The notes beneath the pieces are model-generated. The model was not told where the DNA came from, did no database searches, and saw only the letters and a list, made by a program, of their open reading frames with translations. A DNA stretch of 64,000 bases from VXLM01 sp034421575 (GTDB lineage Bacteria > Chloroflexota > Dehalococcoidia > Lucifugimonadales > VXLM01): the NCBI GenBank assembly GCA_034421575.1, contig DAOUKG010000049.1, positions 38,250 through 102,249 on the forward strand, given 5' to 3'. Below, one piece after another: positions 1 to 8,691 of the stretch (positions within the stretch are counted from its first letter, which is position 1; the number at the start of each line of letters is the position of its first letter). The position numbers were made by a program, and so were the translations under genes.

Positions 1-678
1 GGGGATTATACAGGATGTGGAGGGTTGGGCTGCCCTTCGACAGGCTCAGGGCGAACGGTAAAGGGTGGGCGAGGAGGATTCACCGCAGAGGGCGCGGAGG
101 GGGGATTCACCACAGAGGGCACAGAGATCACGGAGAGGAAATAAGAGATGGATTCCCGCCTACGCGGGAATGACGGAATTGGGGTTCGGCGCGGAGGGCG
201 CGGAGTGGGGAGAAAGGGGGGAGGCGTTGGAGTGCCCTTCGACAGGCTCAGGGCGAACGAGGGGAAGGGCGTGGGGGATTCACCGCAGAGGGCGCGGAGG
301 GGGGATTCACCACAGAGGGCACAGAGATCACGGAGAGGAAATAAGAGATGGATTCCCGCCTACGCGAGAATGACGGAATTGGGGTTCGGCGCGGAGTGCG
401 CGGAGAGGGGAGGAAGGGGTGAGGTGGTGGGCTGCCCTTCGACAGGATCAGGGCGAACGGTAATGGGTGAGGCGTTCTAATGACTGTCGGAACCCCCTCT
501 CTGTATCTCTCCCCCGGCGGGGGAGAGATTGTGGTTGTCTGTATCTCTGTCCCAGCGGGGGAGAGATTGATTTGCGGTACAACCCTCACCCTAGCCCTCT
601 CCCGCGACGGGAGAGGGGATAGGTCGCCCTCTCTTCTGCTCTCTGCGACGACGGGAGAGGGGGCATTTGGTTGGCTTT
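1..678. repeat. Repeat-filled intergenic region with a 200-bp tandem duplication
   Basis: No gene is supported here. A 200-bp unit is present twice in tandem (about 78-277 and 278-477), each containing CACCGCAGAGGGCGCGGAGG, a CACAGAGATCACGGAGAGG block, a palindromic ATTCCCGC...GCGGGAATGACGG motif and CCCTTCGACAGGCTCAGGGC. The right part (500-660) holds palindromic CTCTCCC(C/G)..GGGGGAGAG motifs. The open frames crossing it are low-complexity translations of these repeats. Confidence 0.8.
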
Positions 679-1677
679 TCAGCGCCAGCGGATTACTGCG
701 CCGAGGATGTCGGTGTCGCCCTGGTCGAGGCGGTGGTAGACGGTGGGGAGGTCTTGCCAGTTGAATTGGTGGGTGATCATTGGGTCGACGGGGAGGGAGC
801 CGTTGGCGATGAGGCGGGCTGTGAGCTTCATGGAGTTCATGCGGTCCCAGCGGAGGTCGGTTGGGCGGTAGCCGAGCGATGCGCGGAGGGTGTAGCGGGT
901 GGTCATGTAGGGGTGGCCGACAGGGTTGAATGTGGGGGAGTCGGTGTGTCGGGCGACGACGACGACGTTGCCGTCCTGCCGGACGATTTCGAGCGAGGTC
1001 TGGATGGCGGGCCAGGCGGAGGCGGTCTCGAGGACGAGGTCTGCGCCGCGGCCGTCGAAGTAGTCGATGACCTGCCGGGTGAGGTCGTCGTCCGCGGGGT
1101 CGAGGACGAGGTCGGCTCCCATGGCGGTGGCGACCTTTCTGCGGCTCTCGCTGTAGTCGATGCCGACGGTGCGGAAGCCGAATGCGGAGCAGTAGGCGAT
1201 GGCCGAGAGGCCGATGACGCCGAGTCCGACTATGGCGACGTTCTCGCCCGGCTGCGGTTCGCCGTGGCGGAGTCCAAGCTGGCCGACTCCGAGGATGTTG
1301 AGGAAGACCCCCTGCTCGTCGGTCACAGCGTCGGGGAGCTTGAGGGCGTCGCGCGCCGGGGTGATGGCGTACTCCTTGTGGGTACCGGCGCAGAAGACGC
1401 GGTCGCCGACGCTGAAGTCGTCAACGTCCGAGCCTACTTGGGCGACCTCGCCGACCATGGAGTAGCCGTTTTCGATGGGGCCGTCGGGGAAGCGGACGCC
1501 GCCGTGGAGCCACTCGCCGTCCTCGTCGACGGGGATGTAGCGGTAGACGCGGATCTCCGTGCCGGTGCTGACGGCGGTGACGTTTGCGCGTACGAGCAGG
1601 CCGTCGGGGGGGCACTTTGGGATGTCTACGTCGTCGAAGCTCGCCTGCCTGGGGCCGGTGATTACGAGTCGTTTCAA
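679..1677 (-). CDS. MDR-family dehydrogenase lacking the catalytic zinc ligands
   Basis: A 332-residue medium-chain dehydrogenase/reductase. The N-terminal GroES-like fold carries the segment AVSTGTEIRVYRY, where classical zinc alcohol dehydrogenases have a Cys zinc ligand; the STGTE form is typical of BchC-like and bi-domain MDR proteins. The Rossmann motif VGLGVIGLSAIAYC (around residues 150-165) marks NAD(P) binding, followed by a GIDYSESRR segment. Translation probably starts at a TTG, because GGAGG lies 6 nt upstream of it and no ATG is near. Substrate unknown. The gene stands alone among repeats. Family assignment is firm; zinc-independent chemistry is inferred from the missing ligand. 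Confidence 0.88.
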   Translation of the reverse strand: MKRLVITGPRQASFDDVDIPKCPPDGLLVRANVTAVSTGTEIRVYRYIPVDEDGEWLHGGVRFPDGPIENGYSMVGEVAQVGSDVDDFSVGDRVFCAGTHKEYAITPARDALKLPDAVTDEQGVFLNILGVGQLGLRHGEPQPGENVAIVGLGVIGLSAIAYCSAFGFRTVGIDYSESRRKVATAMGADLVLDPADDDLTRQVIDYFDGRGADLVLETASAWPAIQTSLEIVRQDGNVVVVARHTDSPTFNPVGHPYMTTRYTLRASLGYRPTDLRWDRMNSMKLTARLIANGSLPVDPMITHQFNWQDLPTVYHRLDQGDTDILGAVIRWR

Positions 1678-2113
1678 TTGATGCCTCCGGGGTGGTGGTG
1701 AGGTGCATTATAGCGGTGGGGCCGAAGAAAGTAGAAAGTATTGCGTAGGCGAGAGACGGATACATCGTACCTTGCGGAAGGGGGGATTCGGCGCGGAGGG
1801 CGCGGAGAGCGCGGGGAGGAAAAGGGGTTTTTGCCCTCACCCTAGCCCTCTCCCACGACGGGAGAGGGGATTAGATTCCCGCCCCGTATCGTGGTACGGG
1901 GTGACGTTCTTTCGCGGGAATGACGGGTGGGCTGTAAGTGTTCAGTCTTGGTGAGGGGAACCGCGCCTCACACAAGGGCGGTTCGCGAACCGCCCCTACG
2001 TGTTGGGACAAATTCAGTCGAAGTCGCACATAGATATCATTAACTCTGAACGGTTATCGGCGAGACACGGATGTGTGGGGTAAGATTCGCACGGTGATGA
2101 CGAGGAGGGTGTT
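1678..2113. repeat. Repeat-bearing spacer
   Basis: Contains CGGAGGGCGCGGAGAGCG repeats, a CTCTCCCACGACGGGAGAG palindrome (1849-1867), a CCCCGTATCGTGGTACGGGG palindrome, and a truncated GTAAGTGTTCAG element end at 1934. GGGCGGTTCGCGAACCGCCC at 1976-1995 is a perfect 20-bp palindrome. AAGATTCGCACGG just before the next gene is a possible promoter remnant. No gene is seen. Confidence 0.6.
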
Positions 2114-2986
2114 ATGGGACTAACGGTAGTGAGCTGGAATATTGCCAAGAGGCACGCGCCTTGGTGTGAGTTGGTGGGGATGGGTGCGGATGTGGCTCTG
2201 CTGCAGGAGGCGGGGCCGCCGCCGGAGGGTGTAGGCCCGCTGGACATTGGGCCGCGAGAGGCGTGGGACTCTCATTCTTGGAATTCGGACTGGTGGCACG
2301 GGCGCGGCTGGAAGGCTCTGTTCGACCGTTGGCCTATGGTGGTGAAGCTGTCGGACCGGGTGGAGGTTGAGTGGTTCAAGCAGGTCAGCCCGGTATGGGG
2401 CGGTGAGCCGGATGAGATCGAAGTGAGCGGAGTTGGGACGATAACGGCGGCGCGTGTGACGCCGAGGGACGGCTCGACTGAGCCGTTCATTGCAGTTTCG
2501 ATGTATGGGCGGTGGTTGGGCCCGCATCCCACCGCAACCGGAGACTGGATCTACTCCGACGCTTCCGCTCACCGCATCATTTCCGACTTGTCGACATTCA
2601 TTGGTTATTACGACCGCCCGTCAGAGCATCGCATATTGGCGGCCGGGGACTTGAACATGTCGTTCAACAGCACTGATGAATTCGATCATCGGGCGCAGAC
2701 CGTTCTGGACCGGTTCCAAGCACTGGGGTTGAATTACATGGGGCCCCAATATCCCGCCGGCCGCCGAGCCGACCCCATACCCGCGCACCTGAACGAAGAG
2801 TCTCTGGACGTTCCCACCTACTACCATGTGCCGTCGAACACTCCAGCCGGGGCCTCCACCCAGCTTGATCACGTCTTCGTCTCACGAGGGTTTCACGAAG
2901 ATGTCCAGACGAGAGCGCTGAACGAGGTCGATGAGTGGGGAGCGAGCGACCACTGCCGGGTGCTGATCGAGATTGGGGAGGGATAG
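2114..2986 (+). CDS. Endonuclease/exonuclease/phosphatase-fold hydrolase
   Basis: A 290-residue cytosolic protein of the EEP superfamily (DNase I / exonuclease III fold). Visible family marks are the N-terminal TVVSWNIAKR strand with the metal-site Asn, the DVALLQEAG motif with the catalytic Glu near residue 35, the ILAAGDLNMSFNS motif (Asp and Asn) near residue 180, and the C-terminal QLDHVFVS and ASDHCRVL motifs with the final Asp-His pair. All catalytic elements appear intact. The start ATG has GAGGAGGG 5 nt upstream. The substrate (nucleic acid, phosphoinositide or other phosphoester) cannot be read from sequence. No signal peptide and no operon partner. Confidence 0.88.
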   Translation: MGLTVVSWNIAKRHAPWCELVGMGADVALLQEAGPPPEGVGPLDIGPREAWDSHSWNSDWWHGRGWKALFDRWPMVVKLSDRVEVEWFKQVSPVWGGEPDEIEVSGVGTITAARVTPRDGSTEPFIAVSMYGRWLGPHPTATGDWIYSDASAHRIISDLSTFIGYYDRPSEHRILAAGDLNMSFNSTDEFDHRAQTVLDRFQALGLNYMGPQYPAGRRADPIPAHLNEESLDVPTYYHVPSNTPAGASTQLDHVFVSRGFHEDVQTRALNEVDEWGASDHCRVLIEIGEG

Positions 2987-3035
2987 GGGGTTGGGGGTTG
3001 CGCCGTGATCAACACTTGAGGCGTTGGCATCAGCG

Positions 3036-3935
3036 TTATCGAGCGCAGGCTTTCATCGACTCTTCAAGATTTTCGTTGAGGTTGCGGGCACGTCTATACG
3101 CTTCGTAGACGCAATCCAAGTCGTGGGTGTGTCGCAACTCTTCGATCCTGTTGCCGACTTCTCGGAGCTCCTGGGTCGTGATGGTGCCTTTGGGCGCACC
3201 GTCCAGACTATCCTCTGAATACTTTCTGTCGTAAAAGCTGTCGCCTTCGTGCTGCGGCAACCAACGCCATTGCTCGTCCTCCAAAAGGTTCGGCGATCGC
3301 ATTTCGCTCGGCAACCTCGCGAGGAAAAAAGTCTCGATCTTTGATGAAATGTTCTCAAGCCCTTCAAGGAAGTGAATGTTGTCAAGGAATAGGACTGCTT
3401 CCCGGTCGTCAAGGTACAGGTAGTCTTGGCGGAGATTGGCAATACTTTCTGGACGGACGCATTCCGCGTCAGGATAGGTTCCGTAGTAATCCCATCCAAC
3501 CTGCCAAACAACTATGTAGTCAAGAGAGACCGAACCACGGAATGCCTCGAAGGCCCTAAAGATCATCTCGATGGCCGGGTAGTGTCTCTCGCCGTCGTCA
3601 TTGCTGTTTCTTATACTTGCGATGCGAGGGTGACTTGAGACCAGTTCGGCCCTCACGACTACGTCGACGTCCAAGAACCGCTCTTCCCATGTGGGCTGGC
3701 CTTGCTCGGTTTGCTTAGCAGGAACGAAATCGGAACCCGCCAATCGCTCCCGAGCTTCCTTGCAGTGCTCCGATGTGTAGACCGGCTCGCGCGTTAGGGG
3801 TACGCTCGTTGCTGTCGCCATCCTTTCGGCGGCAGTCCAAGTTGGAGTCGGAGTTGACGAATCCGACTTGAGTTCAGGCCCACCGTCTCCGCAAGATAGC
3901 AACGCCAACAACAGTACGACTGGCATGAGCCGCAT
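3036..3935 (-). CDS. Putative lipoprotein of unknown function
   Basis: A 299-residue protein starting with a short lipoprotein signal peptide: Met-Arg, a hydrophobic stretch and the lipobox LLSC with Cys15, followed by a polar Ser/Thr/Pro linker. The mature part is charged, with four further Cys residues at positions including EHCKEAR, DAECVRPE and LDCVYEA, and no domain I recognise. It is divergently transcribed from a second lipoprotein gene starting about 130 bp away, which suggests a shared envelope-related setting. An RBS-like GAGACTGCGAA precedes the ATG. Function unassigned. Confidence 0.72.
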   Translation of the reverse strand: MRLMPVVLLLALLSCGDGGPELKSDSSTPTPTWTAAERMATATSVPLTREPVYTSEHCKEARERLAGSDFVPAKQTEQGQPTWEERFLDVDVVVRAELVSSHPRIASIRNSNDDGERHYPAIEMIFRAFEAFRGSVSLDYIVVWQVGWDYYGTYPDAECVRPESIANLRQDYLYLDDREAVLFLDNIHFLEGLENISSKIETFFLARLPSEMRSPNLLEDEQWRWLPQHEGDSFYDRKYSEDSLDGAPKGTITTQELREVGNRIEELRHTHDLDCVYEAYRRARNLNENLEESMKACAR

Positions 3936-4064
3936 TTCGCAGTCTCAACCTTCTCCCCCTCTGTCTCAATGCAGGGTTCTGATTCTACCATCCGTTGACT
4001 GTGCGTGTATCCGTTTGTACCATTGCCTCGCATTGAGGGGGATAGCAAAACATGGAGGTGCGCC

Positions 4065-4916
4065 ATGCGCGCTGCTTTACTACTGTTGTCACTCTCAGTG
4101 CTGGCCGGCTGTTCGTTGATACCGGTTGGGGATGCCGGAGATCGTGAATGCGTGAATTCCAGGCCTCTCCGTGCGGCTGCCCCTGCCCTCGCTCCCATTC
4201 CTCAGCCAAAACTGCTCAGTCGTACCATCGAAGAGCGCGTAGCAGGCGCAGTCGGTGTAGCGATGGTCCGTCTGGAATCAACCACATACCAGCTACCCGA
4301 CCGAGCTGCGAACAACCGCATCAATCTTGGCACCGTTACGCTCGATTTCGCCGTATTGGAGTCTCTGAAGACCGGGCGGCACGTGCCAGAGCGGGTCAGG
4401 GCGCGCATGGGTGTGGGCTACGCCTGTGAGTATATCGAGAACGACGAACGCGACATGGAAGCCCTCGCCGAGTTGAGCGCCGACCTCGAAGAGTTCTTTG
4501 GCAACAGGGAATTGATCATGTTTCTGCCGGGGTACGGCGGCTTTGGACTGACGAGGGCGATAGTCTCATACCACGAGAGGCCATGGGATAGGCTGGAAGA
4601 TAGGTATAAAATGTGGGGAGCCTGGAACGACGGCTCGCAATGGCTACTGCGAGCCGAAGGCATGGGCAGCGACCAAGACCCTCACTTCGTCGATCCTCTC
4701 GATGCCGTATATACGGTGCATGTGCCGGAGAACACCATTGCGCTGTCGGAGATCCGCGAGAGGGTGAACGCCGTGATTGCCGAAGAGGAGGAGCGAGGGG
4801 TTGAGTGCGTTGGCGCACACTACCTATATCAGTGGTATGTGAGGTCAAACGAGGAGAGCTGGTATCGCGGGCGGGTTGGGTCGGACGGAACGCCGATAGA
4901 GTGCATCGAAATCTGA
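4065..4916 (+). CDS. Putative lipoprotein of unknown function
   Basis: A 283-residue predicted lipoprotein. I place the start at 4065 and not at the upstream in-frame ATG (4005), because GGAGG sits 6 nt before it and because it opens a canonical signal peptide, MRAALLLLSLSVLAGC, with lipobox LAGC at Cys16. The mature region has several Cys (RECVNS, YACEYI, VECVGA, IECIEI) and a region around residue 80-160 that resembles the layout of the neighbouring divergent lipoprotein. No enzymatic motif is recognised. Divergent promoters for the two lipoprotein genes should lie within 3936-4064. Confidence 0.72.
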   Translation: MRAALLLLSLSVLAGCSLIPVGDAGDRECVNSRPLRAAAPALAPIPQPKLLSRTIEERVAGAVGVAMVRLESTTYQLPDRAANNRINLGTVTLDFAVLESLKTGRHVPERVRARMGVGYACEYIENDERDMEALAELSADLEEFFGNRELIMFLPGYGGFGLTRAIVSYHERPWDRLEDRYKMWGAWNDGSQWLLRAEGMGSDQDPHFVDPLDAVYTVHVPENTIALSEIRERVNAVIAEEEERGVECVGAHYLYQWYVRSNEESWYRGRVGSDGTPIECIEI

Positions 4917-5376
4917 CGCGAAACGCAACGTTATTTCAATTGGGGGTGATGAGGCCGTATTCTCGACTGATCAGGGTAAGTGTTCAGTCTCCGTGAGTTG
5001 GATTGTGAAGACCCCCTCTCTGTATCTCTCCCCCGCCGGGGGAGAGATTGATGGTTGTCTGAATCTTTTCCCCGGCGGGGGAGCACCCTCACCCCAGCCC
5101 TCTCCCGCGAACGGGAGAGGGGATTAGATTCCCGCTTTCGCGGGAATGACGGTTATTCAAAGTCCTCCTTTCGCCGGTATGACGGTTATTCAAAGGCGTT
5201 CTTTTGCGGGTATGACGGTGGCTGTGTGCGTTGTGCCCTCTCACGAAGTCTGAACAGTTACGTTGGGAGGGCGTCGGTTCTTGGTCGTGTTTTAGTGTGG
5301 TACCATGTCGGCAGCGTGGGGAGCATGGTCCTACACGACTACTCAGGCGCGTCATCGCCTGCAGCGAGGTGATCGA
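4917..5376. repeat. Intergenic region with two MITE-like elements
   Basis: Holds the left arm of an ATACCAATT-type element (CAATTGGGGGTGATGAGGCCGTATTCTCG, 4938 onward, shown here only by position), interrupted by a complete GTAAGTGTTCAG...CTGAACAGTTAC element at 4976-5261. The rest contains palindromes of the form ATTCCCGCTTTCGCGGGAAT and the ribosome binding site of the next gene. No gene. Confidence 0.6.
4976..5261. mobile_element. MITE-like element, GTAAGTGTTCAG family
   Basis: A 286-bp non-coding element bounded by GTAAGTGTTCAG and CTGAACAGTTAC, which are inverted repeats with one mismatch (11 of 12). The interior carries CTCTCCC..GGGAGAG hairpins, ATTCCCGC..GCGGGAATGACGG palindromes and a conserved right arm GGTGGCTGTGTGCGTTG. 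The same ends and right arm recur at 27440-27545 and 36076-36220, with a right-end remnant ending at 24477. No transposase inside. Confidence 0.6.
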
Positions 5377-5916
5377 ATGATAGGCAGAATGCTGGGCGCG
5401 GCCCGGTTGGATGTTGCCACGTACGAAGATGTGGAGGCGGACGGCAAAGCCACCATACAGGCGCTGATCGTGGTGATTGTCGTCACCATCGCGAGTGTGG
5501 TTGGCGAGATGCTGGGTGGCGGAGATAACTTCGACGTGGTCAATGCGCTGGTCATCGGAGTAATCCGAGGAGTGGTGAGTTGGGCAGTCTGGGCGCTGGT
5601 AACGTGGATGATCGGCGCCACGATATTGAAGACGGAAGCGACCGAAGCGGACTGGGGACAACTGGCTCGATGCACAGGTTTCGCCCAGACGCCGGGGCTT
5701 CTGAACTTGTTCAGTTTCGTACCGGCAGTCGGGGGACTCGTTACGATCGTGGCATTTCTGTGGACGTTCGCGGCCATGGTCGTCGGCGTTCGGCAGAGCT
5801 TGGACTACACGTCGACCTTCAGGGCTTTCTTCGTGATCCTGATCGCGTTCATCCCGGTGGGCATCATAAACATCGTCATCTACATGGTCACGGGCGGGAA
5901 CGTCTCGGCGTCGTAG
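5377..5916 (+). CDS. Yip1-domain integral membrane protein
   Basis: A 179-residue protein with four to five hydrophobic segments: ALIVVIVVTIASVVGEML, VSWAVWALVTWMIGATIL, GGLVTIVAFLWTFAAMVVG and FFVILIAFIPVGIINIVIY. The polar N-terminus, the central glycine-rich LLNLFSFVP region and overall length match bacterial Yip1-domain (PF04893) proteins of unknown role. Start chosen at ATG 5377, which has GAGGTGATC about 8 nt upstream; the ATG 24 codons further upstream has no ribosome site and reads through non-conserved sequence. Monocistronic between repeat blocks. Confidence 0.75.
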   Translation: MIGRMLGAARLDVATYEDVEADGKATIQALIVVIVVTIASVVGEMLGGGDNFDVVNALVIGVIRGVVSWAVWALVTWMIGATILKTEATEADWGQLARCTGFAQTPGLLNLFSFVPAVGGLVTIVAFLWTFAAMVVGVRQSLDYTSTFRAFFVILIAFIPVGIINIVIYMVTGGNVSAS

Positions 5917-6391
5917 GGTCCGGCCTTATACCCAATTGGGTGTGATGAGGCCGTATTCTCGCTGACTGGGTAAGTGTTCAGTCACCGTGAGTTGGATTGC
6001 GAAGACCCCCCTCTCTGTATCTCTCCCCCGGCGGGGGAGAGATTGTGGTTGTCTGAATCTATTCCCCGGTGGGGGAGAGATTGTGGTTGTCTGAGTCTAT
6101 TCCCTAGTGGGGGAGAGATTGTGGTTGTGTATCCCCCAGCGGGGGAGAGATTATGGTTGTCTGAATCTTTGCCCTCGTGGGGCAGCACCCTCATCCCCGT
6201 ATCGAGTACGGGGCGGGCTCTACGCCGGAATGACGGGTTAGGGATACTGTGTCACGTGGTTTGCGGTGTAATCACAACGCCATTGGCATAGGTCTCGATT
6301 CTCAGGCCTCTTATCCAGTCCCTGATACCCCGCATCACCCCAAAAAACATGAGCCTCCCCACCGTGCAGCAATCGAGGCGTTTGTGTCACG
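5917..6391. repeat. Nested MITE-like elements and a 44-bp minisatellite
   Basis: Starts with the left arm of an ATACCAATT-type element (5928-5969), is interrupted by a GTAAGTGTTCAG-type left end (5970), and then carries four tandem degenerate units of GGGGGAGAGATTGTGGTTGT spaced about 44 bp (roughly 6025-6180). A possible right arm of the outer element (GCGGTGTAATCACAACG) lies near 6265-6285. No gene. Confidence 0.6.
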
Positions 6392-7309
6392 TCATGCACG
6401 TTCTGGCGGTTGCCGAACGCGTACGGCATAAGCTATCAGGATTACCAAAACGAGCGAGAGGATCCAGATCATGATCCCGAGTACGGGGGGAACGAACTCG
6501 GTTACTTCGAGATCGTGACCAGCCCAGATCCGCAGAGTTATGTAGACCGGCAACAACCCGCTCATCCCGAACAGCGTGAGGATCGTTTCCCTATATGAGC
6601 CACAGGCGGGGTCAAAGCGTGGCAACACCTGACTCGTGAAGCGGTCAATTGCGTCGCTGAATACAGCGACATTCAAAGAGCCCCCCCGGTGCTTGAAGTC
6701 AGTCTCCTGCGGCCCGCCAGCCATATCAAGCCGAGACAGCACCCAAACAGCGAAAAGCGTTACCAAGAGGGTAATGACAACCAAATCCCAAGCGACCGGC
6801 CCGCCTACAAACCTAGCAAAGACGAGGTTCGGCATGAGCAAACCTAAACCATTGAAGACGGTTGCCAACCCTATTAGCACGAGTGCGTGATTGAAGCTGG
6901 TTGTGGACGCCTGTCTCGCGAACCAAACCAGTATCGCGTTTGATGCAAGAAATGTTCCCAAACTCCACCACGATGCTGAAACTACCGACGATTGTTCAAT
7001 ATCCGCCACGTCAAGGACCAGATAGTCAACAGTGGCGACGGCTTCGTATACGAACGCAAAGCCCCACAACAGAGACAGGGTAGTCCTCCCCAAGCGACGT
7101 ACACGGAAGTAGAGGATGCCTAGAAGTACCAGCGAGACGTTTAGAAGCGGCGCTGTATATGAAGGGGAAGAATCAACGTCGAAGGTGATGTTGAAATTGC
7201 CGAAAACATGAGTGAGAAGCCACCAACTCGTTTGTTCAACGAGCGTGATGCCTATGAAAAGCATCAGTTCCCATCGATATCGTGATGCTAAATGAGTCAG
7301 TGTCGCCAT
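6392..7309 (-). CDS. Multipass membrane protein of unknown function, copy B
   Basis: A 305-residue protein with about seven to eight hydrophobic segments. It begins MATLTHLASRYRWELML and ends in AYAVRVRQPPER, exactly as the adjacent upstream gene does, so the two are tandem paralogues. The middle parts (for example the NHALVLIGLATVFNGLGLLMP segment) are about half identical to the copy. A GAGGAA ribosome site lies 7 nt before the ATG. No known domain recognised; conserved Arg/Trp at the N-terminus and the charged RVRRLGR / RVRALGR loop after the third segment are shared features. Role unknown. Confidence 0.75.
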   Translation of the reverse strand: MATLTHLASRYRWELMLFIGITLVEQTSWWLLTHVFGNFNITFDVDSSPSYTAPLLNVSLVLLGILYFRVRRLGRTTLSLLWGFAFVYEAVATVDYLVLDVADIEQSSVVSASWWSLGTFLASNAILVWFARQASTTSFNHALVLIGLATVFNGLGLLMPNLVFARFVGGPVAWDLVVITLLVTLFAVWVLSRLDMAGGPQETDFKHRGGSLNVAVFSDAIDRFTSQVLPRFDPACGSYRETILTLFGMSGLLPVYITLRIWAGHDLEVTEFVPPVLGIMIWILSLVLVILIAYAVRVRQPPERA

Positions 7310-7458
7310 TCTCGGCTTCCTCTTACGGCCCTATCACCCGCGTCGGCCCGCTAGTGATACCACCCTTCGCCTGCGATGTACAGGCGCGTGCCACCTTCGC
7401 TGCCGCTTCCGGAGATACAGGTTCTTCCCGGAAAGCGTCTGCTGTGCACGAGCAAGGT
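7310..7458. repeat. Duplicated 5' region of the twin membrane-protein genes
   Basis: The roughly 85 bp upstream of the start codon (7310-7386) closely match the region upstream of the neighbouring paralogue (8404-8480), including the ribosome site and the GCGTCGG..CGCTAGTGAT block. The promoter was therefore duplicated with the gene. Strand is minus for both genes. Confidence 0.6.
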
Positions 7459-8403
7459 CTAAGCTGTTGCCGACGGTTCGATTGTCCCCGGTCGTTCCGG
7501 CGGCTGACGAACACGTACCGCGTAGGCGAGGCCTATGATCAAAGCTGTCTCGACTGCCCACCACAAAAGCTGAATTGCCGAGAACGCGAAGACATCAGTG
7601 AGTTCCGGACCTTCGCCAATCCAGGGTCCGAATTTTGAGCCGACACGCAGTAGACAGCTCAGACTCAACAGGGCGATGATCACCTCTTTGTACCTGCCTC
7701 GATCGGGGTCAAATCTCGGCAAAACTCGGCTCATCAAGAATTTCACCGTGCCTCCGAAAAAGGAGACGTCCCTGGGGGCGCTACGTTTGGCGGCAGTAAC
7801 GTCTGAATCGTCAACACTGTGAAGCCGCGTCAACACCCACAACGCGAAGAGCTTCAGTACGGCATTGAGAATGGCGGTCTCCCAGGAGAATATCCAGCCG
7901 TCCAGTGTGGGGAAAGGAACGAAAGGTATGAGGATGCCCGAGCCATTGAGGGCTGTCGACAGGGCTATAAGCAGGAGTGCGTGGTTGAAGCTGAACCTTG
8001 ACGCCAGTCTTGCGAACCAGACCAACACGATGATTGATACCAGTAACTCTACACCCGTCCACCAAAATGACCAAACCACAAACAACTGCACTACCTCATC
8101 GATCATCACGCTAAAGAATAGATCGACTATCATGCTGGATACTGCGAATACCAACACGTAGGCCCACGCCAAGGTCAGCATGGATCTGCCTAAGGCACGT
8201 ACATGGAAGTAGAAGATGGCCAGCAGAATCGGCTGGACGATCGAGAGTAGCCCTAAAGCGAGTGTGCTGGCGTCAAGTAAGGCGTCGAGTGCGATCAGAG
8301 GGACAATCAGCAATAGCCCGATCACGCCCGACACGAACGGGATGACAAGGACCAGCATCAGTTCCCATCGATAGCGTGATGCTAAATGAGTGAGTGTCGC
8401 CAT
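7459..8403 (-). CDS. Multipass membrane protein of unknown function, copy A
   Basis: A 314-residue paralogue of the next gene downstream, with the same N-terminal MATLTHLASRYRWELML, several predicted membrane spans (including PFVSGVIGLLLIVPLIAL, WTGVELLVSIIVLVWFA and LLWWAVETALIIGLAYAV) and the C-terminal VRVRQPPERP motif followed by a nine-residue extra tail. A shared cytoplasmic-looking insert of about 40 residues contains a FLMSRVLPRFDPDRGRYKE motif that is also present in the copy. GAGGAA precedes the ATG by 7 nt. Function not recognised. Confidence 0.75.
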   Translation of the reverse strand: MATLTHLASRYRWELMLVLVIPFVSGVIGLLLIVPLIALDALLDASTLALGLLSIVQPILLAIFYFHVRALGRSMLTLAWAYVLVFAVSSMIVDLFFSVMIDEVVQLFVVWSFWWTGVELLVSIIVLVWFARLASRFSFNHALLLIALSTALNGSGILIPFVPFPTLDGWIFSWETAILNAVLKLFALWVLTRLHSVDDSDVTAAKRSAPRDVSFFGGTVKFLMSRVLPRFDPDRGRYKEVIIALLSLSCLLRVGSKFGPWIGEGPELTDVFAFSAIQLLWWAVETALIIGLAYAVRVRQPPERPGTIEPSATA

Positions 8404-8691
8404 TCTCGGCTTCCTCTTACGGCCCTATCGTTCGCGTCGGTCCGCTAGTGATATCACCCTTCGCCTGTTATGTACAGGCGCCGTGGTGAGTGCTCAGAGT
8501 TCATAGGGTGAACATCCCCCACCCCTATGGATACCCGCCCCGTATTGTGGTACGGGGTGACGGTATGACGGTGGCTGTGTGCGTTGATCGCTCTCACCGA
8601 TTCTGAATAGTTAGGTACCGTGCATCCGAGTTTGACACCCTGCATCCCATCTGAGAGCATACTTCAAACCTACGGGAGGCTCGCTATAGCC
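8404..8691. repeat. Spacer with MITE remnant
   Basis: Divergent spacer between the membrane-protein pair and the Fe-S protein. It carries the promoter region of the minus-strand gene and a degenerate right arm of the GTAAGTGTTCAG family (GGTGGCTGTGTGCGTTG ... TCTGAATAGTTAG, ending about 8612). No gene. Confidence 0.5.

Noticed and set aside
1..480. CRISPR array or coding repeat protein
   Set aside because: The two 200-bp units are long and contiguous, with no 28-37 bp repeats and spacers. The open frames are translations of palindromes.
667..1701. Long plus-strand open frame opposite the MDR gene
   Set aside because: It is the antisense shadow of a GC-rich gene; it reads as low-complexity Val/Asp/Gly sequence with no motif or ribosome site.
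5055..5372. Small plus-strand frame upstream of the Yip1-like gene
   Set aside because: It runs through a MITE and its palindromes (LDSRFRGNDG-type translation), with no independent support.
7467..7500. Possible tRNA T-arm (GGTTCGATTGTCC)
   Set aside because: It lies inside a membrane-protein gene and no cloverleaf can be drawn around it. No other tRNA signature was found.
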